NCBI GenBank assembly: GCA_023301505.1
Contig: JALZUP010000304.1
Location: 1-35,999 of the forward strand
DNA from: Robiginitomaculum sp.
Lineage (GTDB): Bacteria; Pseudomonadota; Alphaproteobacteria; Caulobacterales; Maricaulaceae
Reading direction: 5' to 3'
Length of the DNA stretch: 35,999 bases
Shown: positions 32,327 through 35,999 of the stretch, in pieces
How the letters are laid out: each line of letters begins with the position of its first letter
How positions within the stretch are numbered: position 1 is the stretch's first letter
The notes under the pieces: model-generated
What the model was told of the DNA's origin: nothing
The model's database searches: none
What the model saw: the letters and a program-made list of their open reading frames with translations, nothing else
Program-made: the position numbers and the translations under genes

Positions 32327-33478
32327 TTACGATTGCTTTAAAAAAGCGGCGAGCTGCTCAGTTGCAAAAAACTTGGCGGCCTCATCAGCGGCGACAATAT
32401 CAGGCAAATCAGCCGTGAATTTACCGCCTGCCTTATTAAGGCACTGCTCGATCAGGCGCGCAATATCTAAAAAACCGATTTGGCCATTTAGAAAAGCGGC
32501 TCCGCCAATTTCATTAGCGGCGTTAAATGTTAGGCTTCCGCTTTGACCGGCGCGAATGGCCGCGCGCGCAAGACTAACCGCTGGAAAGAGGGCGTCATCA
32601 AGCGCGTAAAATTCAAGCTTGCCTAAAGCTGGTAGATCAAGCGGGGCTAGACCTGTCACTATACGCTCAGGATAAGACAAACCATAGCCCACCGCGCCGC
32701 ACATATCCGTCTCGCCCAGCTGAGCAATCATCGCCCCGTCTTTATATCTGACCGCGGAATGAAAGATGGACGTCGGATGCACCACCACATCAATCAAGCT
32801 CTCTGCAACATCAAAAAAATAAGCCGTTTCAATCAGCTCCAATCCCTTATTGGCTAGACTGGCGCTATCAAGGGAGTTTTTCGGCCCCATGCTCCAATTG
32901 GGATGGGCCAAGGCCTGAGCAGGGGTTGCTGCCTCAAGCTCGCTATGGCTGGCCGTGCGAAAGGGGCCGCCGCTGGCTGTGAGGATGATTTTTTCCAGCT
33001 CATCTTTGCGGCCCGATAAAAGGCACTGAAAAATCGCGCTATGCTCACTATCGACGGGAATAATCTTCACGCCCTTATCGTCAGCAAATTTCAACAAATT
33101 CGGGCCGCCGCACACAAGGCTTTCTTTATTAGCCAGAGCCACATCATTGCCCGCCTCAATCGCGGCGAGAATAGCCGGAAGGCCGCAAGAGCCTGTGACA
33201 GCGCCTAAGACGACATCTGCGGGCAGGGCCGCCAGTTCAGCCACGCCCTGTGCGCCTGTAAGAATTTTCACATCAGGGTCGCTATGGCCTGCCCCCGCTT
33301 GCTCATCTGCGACAGCAATCGCTTTGCAGCCAAATTCTCGCGCAATCGCCAATGCGCCAGACACATCTTGGCCGACAGCAATATAATCTAGTGAAAATTT
33401 ATCCCGGTGCAGGCGCAAAAACTTAAGCGCGCTTGTACCAATAGAGCCCGTGGCTCCTAATATAGTGACTCGTTTCAT
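32327..33478 (-). CDS. dxr: 1-deoxy-D-xylulose 5-phosphate reductoisomerase
   Basis: 383 residues, a normal length. It converts DXP to MEP with NADPH, the second step of the MEP isoprenoid pathway. The NADPH-binding start VTILGATGSIGTSALKFLR, ALANKESLVCGG, the metal site PVDSEHSAIFQCL, and ILTASGGPFRT are all present, with the flexible loop HPNWSMGPKNSLDSASLANKGLELIE. Some usually fixed residues differ: HPTSIFHS where HPQSxxHS is common, and LGETDMCGAVGYGLSYPERI where LGxPDMRxPI is common. The metal ligands and the NKGLE segment remain, so it should be active. It is not in the usual uppS-cdsA-dxr-rseP cluster. Confidence 0.93.
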   Translation of the reverse strand: MKRVTILGATGSIGTSALKFLRLHRDKFSLDYIAVGQDVSGALAIAREFGCKAIAVADEQAGAGHSDPDVKILTGAQGVAELAALPADVVLGAVTGSCGLPAILAAIEAGNDVALANKESLVCGGPNLLKFADDKGVKIIPVDSEHSAIFQCLLSGRKDELEKIILTASGGPFRTASHSELEAATPAQALAHPNWSMGPKNSLDSASLANKGLELIETAYFFDVAESLIDVVVHPTSIFHSAVRYKDGAMIAQLGETDMCGAVGYGLSYPERIVTGLAPLDLPALGKLEFYALDDALFPAVSLARAAIRAGQSGSLTFNAANEIGGAAFLNGQIGFLDIARLIEQCLNKAGGKFTADLPDIVAADEAAKFFATEQLAAFLKQS

Positions 33479-33610
33479 GCAAAATGACAGAGCCTATTTG
33501 CCCGCAAAAGGCAAGAGCGTAATCAGCTTATTCGCCTTCGCTCTCATATATATTTCCGTTTTGCAGGCCTAAAATAGAGCGCAAAATTTATAATCAGCGC
33601 ATAAATATCA

Positions 33611-34519
33611 ATGGAAAAGAGCTTAGCTCATAAACCGCCTCTTTACCCCTTTATGTTAGACAGACCCATGACCATAATGCAGACACAGTCCCAAACAGGC
33701 ATGAATAGCCCTATTTTGCAAAGCAATTTGCAAGACACGGCGCGCAATGTTGACCCACAAATGACTGGCTCTCAGACTAACCCTCAGGGCCATGAATTTT
33801 TAGGCACGCATTTTCATCCCCTAACGCTTGAGCAAACATTTGAGCGCTGCGCGGCGATCAGTCTTGATGATGATTTTCGCTATATTGTCACGCCCAATGT
33901 CGATCATTTGGTGCGCCTGTCTCAAGAGCCAGATATTTTTAAACCGCTTTATGAAGCCGCTTGGCTATCTGTCTGTGATAGCCGCATTTTACAAAGCTTG
34001 GCCGCGCGCGCCAATATCAGTTTACATGCCGTGCCGGGCTCCGATTTGACAGCGCAAATTTTTGACCGCGCCATTACGCCCGATATGGCCGTTAATGTGA
34101 TTGGCGGAGACGGCGATGTTTTAGCCGCAATTAAAGCGCGCTATAGCCTGACAAATATTCGCGTTCATGTCCCGCCTATGGGGCTGCGTAAAAAGCCTGA
34201 GGCCATTGCCGCCGCCGCGCAATTTATTGCAGATAATCCCGCCCGCTTCACCTTTATTTGCGTGGGCAGTCCCCAACAAGAAATGGTCGCCAAAGCGGCT
34301 CTGGAACGCGCAGATTGCGTCGGGCTTGGTTTTTGCGTGGGCGCGAGCCTTGATTTTCTAGCGGGCAAACAAAAACGCGCGCCAAAATGGATGCAGTCTC
34401 TGCGCCTAGAATGGCTGTTCCGCCTCGCCTCAGAGCCTAAACGCATGTGGAAACGCTATCTCGTTGAAGGCCCAAAAATATTTGCTATTTACCGCAAATG
34501 GACGAAAGCCCAGAGCTAA
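33611..34519 (+). CDS. WecG/TagA/CpsF family glycosyltransferase
   Basis: 302 residues, longer than the usual 240-250 because of about 60 low-complexity Gln/Thr/Asn-rich residues; several in-frame ATGs (33653, 33668, 33677) leave the start uncertain. The core has all family landmarks: RYIVTPNVDHLVRLSQEPD, WLSVCDSRI, VPGSDLTAQIF, NVIGGDGDV, FICVGSPQQEMVAKAA, GFCVGASLDFLAGKQKRAP and WLFRLASEPKRMWKRYLVEGP. Members transfer ManNAcA or ManNAc-type sugars onto lipid-linked GlcNAc for surface polysaccharide. No other polysaccharide gene is nearby, so it is an orphan transferase here. Confidence 0.92.
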   Translation: MEKSLAHKPPLYPFMLDRPMTIMQTQSQTGMNSPILQSNLQDTARNVDPQMTGSQTNPQGHEFLGTHFHPLTLEQTFERCAAISLDDDFRYIVTPNVDHLVRLSQEPDIFKPLYEAAWLSVCDSRILQSLAARANISLHAVPGSDLTAQIFDRAITPDMAVNVIGGDGDVLAAIKARYSLTNIRVHVPPMGLRKKPEAIAAAAQFIADNPARFTFICVGSPQQEMVAKAALERADCVGLGFCVGASLDFLAGKQKRAPKWMQSLRLEWLFRLASEPKRMWKRYLVEGPKIFAIYRKWTKAQS

Positions 34520-34554
34520 AAACAGAGCCTAAAACAGAGCCCAAAACAGAGTTG
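34519..34554. repeat. Three 12-bp tandem repeats after the glycosyltransferase gene
   Basis: AAAACAGAGCCT (34519-34530), AAAACAGAGCCC (34531-34542) and AAAACAGAGTTG (34543-34554) run from the last base of the stop codon to nine bases before the convergent lipoprotein stop. The short intergenic region is almost entirely this repeat. Confidence 0.75.
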
Positions 34555-34562
34555 GAAAAGCT

Positions 34563-35033
34563 CTAATTTAGCGCCTCGCCTGCCACATCAATGACTTGAT
34601 CACCGGCAAATGTGACGACAACTTGAAGACGGTCTTGGCCATCTTGCTGGGAGCTGCCTCCGCCAATCGTGGACCCAATTGAGCCAATCGTGCGCATGGC
34701 GCCCCCTATAACTCCGGGCACGAATAAAGCGACTCCTGACAATACCGAACTGGCTGTTCTGACATTTACAACTTGGCCATTTTCATCAAACTCATAGGTC
34801 CAGACTTGCCCGCCGCTCCCATCAACGCTGACATGGCTAGGTTCGCCCAAAGCCGCGCGCACATCTGGGTCGCTCATGCCAACGCTCACCCGTGACATAT
34901 AATCGGATAATTTAGCCGTATTGGTCGCCCCAACCGCAGGCACGGGGGCCTTAGCCTGTGACGTCGAAGCGCAAGAGGCAAGGCTCAACGCCGCCACAGA
35001 ACTTGCAATAATAAAGGATACTCTCAAAGACAT
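34563..35033 (-). CDS. BamE/SmpA-OmlA-like outer-membrane lipoprotein
   Basis: 156 residues with a signal peptide and lipobox (SLASC, Cys21). The middle has the SmpA/OmlA pattern: LSDYMSRVSVGMSDPDVRAALGEPSHVSVDGSGGQVWTYEFDENG, where the GMS-x2-DVRAALGEP helix and the following WTYxF strand are typical. A hydrophobic Gly-rich stretch (SGVALFVPGVIGGAMRTIGSIGSTIGGG) interrupts the C-terminal part before a final strand (LQVVVTFAGDQVIDV). True BamE assists beta-barrel assembly; the insert makes a paralogue more likely than BamE itself. Confidence 0.75.
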   Translation of the reverse strand: MSLRVSFIIASSVAALSLASCASTSQAKAPVPAVGATNTAKLSDYMSRVSVGMSDPDVRAALGEPSHVSVDGSGGQVWTYEFDENGQVVNVRTASSVLSGVALFVPGVIGGAMRTIGSIGSTIGGGSSQQDGQDRLQVVVTFAGDQVIDVAGEALN

Positions 35034-35148
35034 AATAAACCCTCCCGATTAAACGCCTTATAGGCATTTTTGGGCATATTAGGGGCTATTACAAGGATGA
35101 ATCACAGCTATTAAGACTCAATTACAACTCTCATCATAGCTTTAACCT

Positions 35149-35193
35149 CACCTAAACCCCACCTAAGCCAGCACCTAAACCGCAGCTAAAGCC
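35149..35193. repeat. Short direct repeats across the mrp stop codon
   Basis: CACCTAAACC (35149-35158), CACCTAAGCC (35160-35169), CACCTAAACC (35172-35181) and a diverged CAGCTAAAGCC (35183-35193) recur at 11-12-bp steps, overlapping the end of the mrp/apbC gene at 35175. The rest of the 141-bp gap up to the lipoprotein start shows nothing clear. Confidence 0.6.
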
Positions 35194-35999
35194 TTTTCAG
35201 AGGCGCGCGCAATATCGGCAAAAATCTGCGCTTGGGCATTATCGCCTAGCGCAATTGGAGCGCCCGCATCAGCAGAGCGGCGCACATCCATATGCAAAGG
35301 CGCAGATCCTAAAAATGTCACGCCAAGCTCGCCCGCCATATCTTTGGCCCCGCCCGTGCCAAATAAATCATGCGCTTGATTGCAGGACGGACAGATAAAT
35401 ACGCTCATATTTTCGACAAGCCCCGCCAATGGCACGCCGACTTTTTCAAACATCGCCATGCCCTTGCGCGTATCAGAGAGCGCTAAATCTTGAGGCGTTG
35501 AGACAATGATTGCCGCTTTGGGCTTTATGTCTTGCGCCAGCCCTAGCTGCGCATCGCCTGTGCCAGGCGGCATATCTATGATGAGATAATCCAGCTCGCC
35601 CCAATTCACATCATATAGCATTTTAGCAATCATGCCCTGAACCATCGGCCCGCGCCAGACAACTGGCCCTTCATCTGGAGTTAAAAAGGCCACAGACATG
35701 GCTTTGAGGCCATGGGCCTGTAGCGGCTTAATCATCATGCGGCCATGACTATTATCGGCATCGGCGCGCTCTCCCGTCAGGCCCAATAGGCGCGGCAGAG
35801 ACGGGCCATGAATATCAGCGTCTAAAACGCCAACCTTATGGCCTTGCTTTGACAAGGCCGCGGCCAAATTCACCGCTACCGTCGATTTACCAACCCCGCC
35901 CTTGGCCGATGATACAGCAAAGACAGTTTTAACCAACGCGTCGCCCTGCACGCCCTGCGCGCGCTTGGCTTGGTGCTTGGGCACACCCCGTCCAGAAGG
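35175..35999 (-). CDS. apbC: Mrp/ApbC family iron-sulfur carrier ATPase (5' end beyond window)
   Basis: The reading frame stays open to the window edge, so the N-terminus, probably including the DUF59/MIP18 domain, is missing; a GTG at 35984 is unlikely to be the real start. The visible part has the deviant Walker A SSAKGGVGKSTVAVNLAAAL, HGPSLPRLLGL, DYLIIDMPPGTGDAQLGLAQ and VSTPQDLALSDTRKGMAMFEKV, with the cluster-bridging CPSC in MSVFICPSCNQAHDLFG. These dimeric ATPases carry [4Fe-4S] clusters to apo-proteins in the cytoplasm. The Walker motif reads SAKGGVGKST where SGKGGVGKST is usual, a minor change. Confidence 0.92.
   Translation of the reverse strand, partial: PSGRGVPKHQAKRAQGVQGDALVKTVFAVSSAKGGVGKSTVAVNLAAALSKQGHKVGVLDADIHGPSLPRLLGLTGERADADNSHGRMMIKPLQAHGLKAMSVAFLTPDEGPVVWRGPMVQGMIAKMLYDVNWGELDYLIIDMPPGTGDAQLGLAQDIKPKAAIIVSTPQDLALSDTRKGMAMFEKVGVPLAGLVENMSVFICPSCNQAHDLFGTGGAKDMAGELGVTFLGSAPLHMDVRRSADAGAPIALGDNAQAQIFADIARASEKALAAV

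Noticed and set aside
1-35999. CRISPR arrays, tRNA or rRNA genes, insertion sequences or prophage genes
   Set aside because: No repeat-spacer pattern, no transposase or integrase motif and no RNA gene could be recognised; the short tandem repeats lack spacers.

Overview
The window looks like an ordinary chromosomal stretch of an alphaproteobacterium of moderate GC content. The signs are a GapR/DUF2312 nucleoid protein, NAD(P) transhydrogenase split into three genes behind an aa3-oxidase subunit-IV-like gene, a PhrR/PraR-like XRE regulator, a 41-residue L36 of the second type, HisN-type histidinol phosphatase, and a small heat-shock gene with a ROSE-like leader. A marine prosthecate lineage (Hyphomonadaceae/Maricaulales-like) is my guess only. 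I see no phage, insertion sequence, CRISPR array, tRNA or rRNA, and no gap without genes exceeds 300 bases.

Layout. 1-2 kb: glycerol catabolism, with glpD (cut by the window edge) and glpK divergent from a 55-bp gap. 2-3.6 kb: a lipoprotein with both catalytic cysteines of formylglycine-generating enzyme, divergent from a CreA-family lipoprotein. 3.8-7.8 kb: dapD and dapE (succinylase branch of lysine/DAP synthesis), separated by an oppositely oriented DUF2235 serine-hydrolase gene; a membrane protein follows dapE. 7.9-14.5 kb: a tripartite RND efflux operon in the order outer-membrane factor, adaptor, permease. 14.6-16.7 kb: an M13 metallopeptidase lipoprotein. 16.8-18.3 kb: an orphan NtrC-type response regulator. 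18.5-21.9 kb: the subunit-IV-like gene and pntAA-pntAB-pntB, ending in a strong terminator. 22-23.8 kb: an alpha/beta hydrolase and a sterol-desaturase-family oxygenase. 23.8-26 kb, minus strand: an unknown charged protein, gapR, an acidic TPR protein and rpmJ. 26.2-29.1 kb: a lytic transglycosylase, an XRE regulator and hisN. 29.1-31.5 kb, minus strand: a lysophospholipase-like hydrolase, an SCP2 protein and an exported methyltransferase-fold protein. 31.7-36 kb: Hsp20, dxr, a WecG/TagA glycosyltransferase, a BamE-like lipoprotein and Mrp/ApbC (cut by the window edge).

Most genes are housekeeping or envelope functions in short transcription units. I did not find a convincing new multi-gene system. 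The most interesting signals are at RNA or regulatory scale: a two-hairpin ROSE-type thermometer behind a sigma-32-like promoter before hsp20; a 14-bp tandem repeat that makes a chain of tiny ORFs coupled by ATGA overlaps to the efflux adaptor start; a dapD terminator that is also the 3' coding end of the opposing DUF2235 gene, with a similar terminator left before dapE; and a recurring habit of 10-15-bp tandem repeats at gene ends and in leaders. Among proteins, the lipobox-bearing FGE and the lipobox-bearing methyltransferase are in unexpected compartments for their chemistry.
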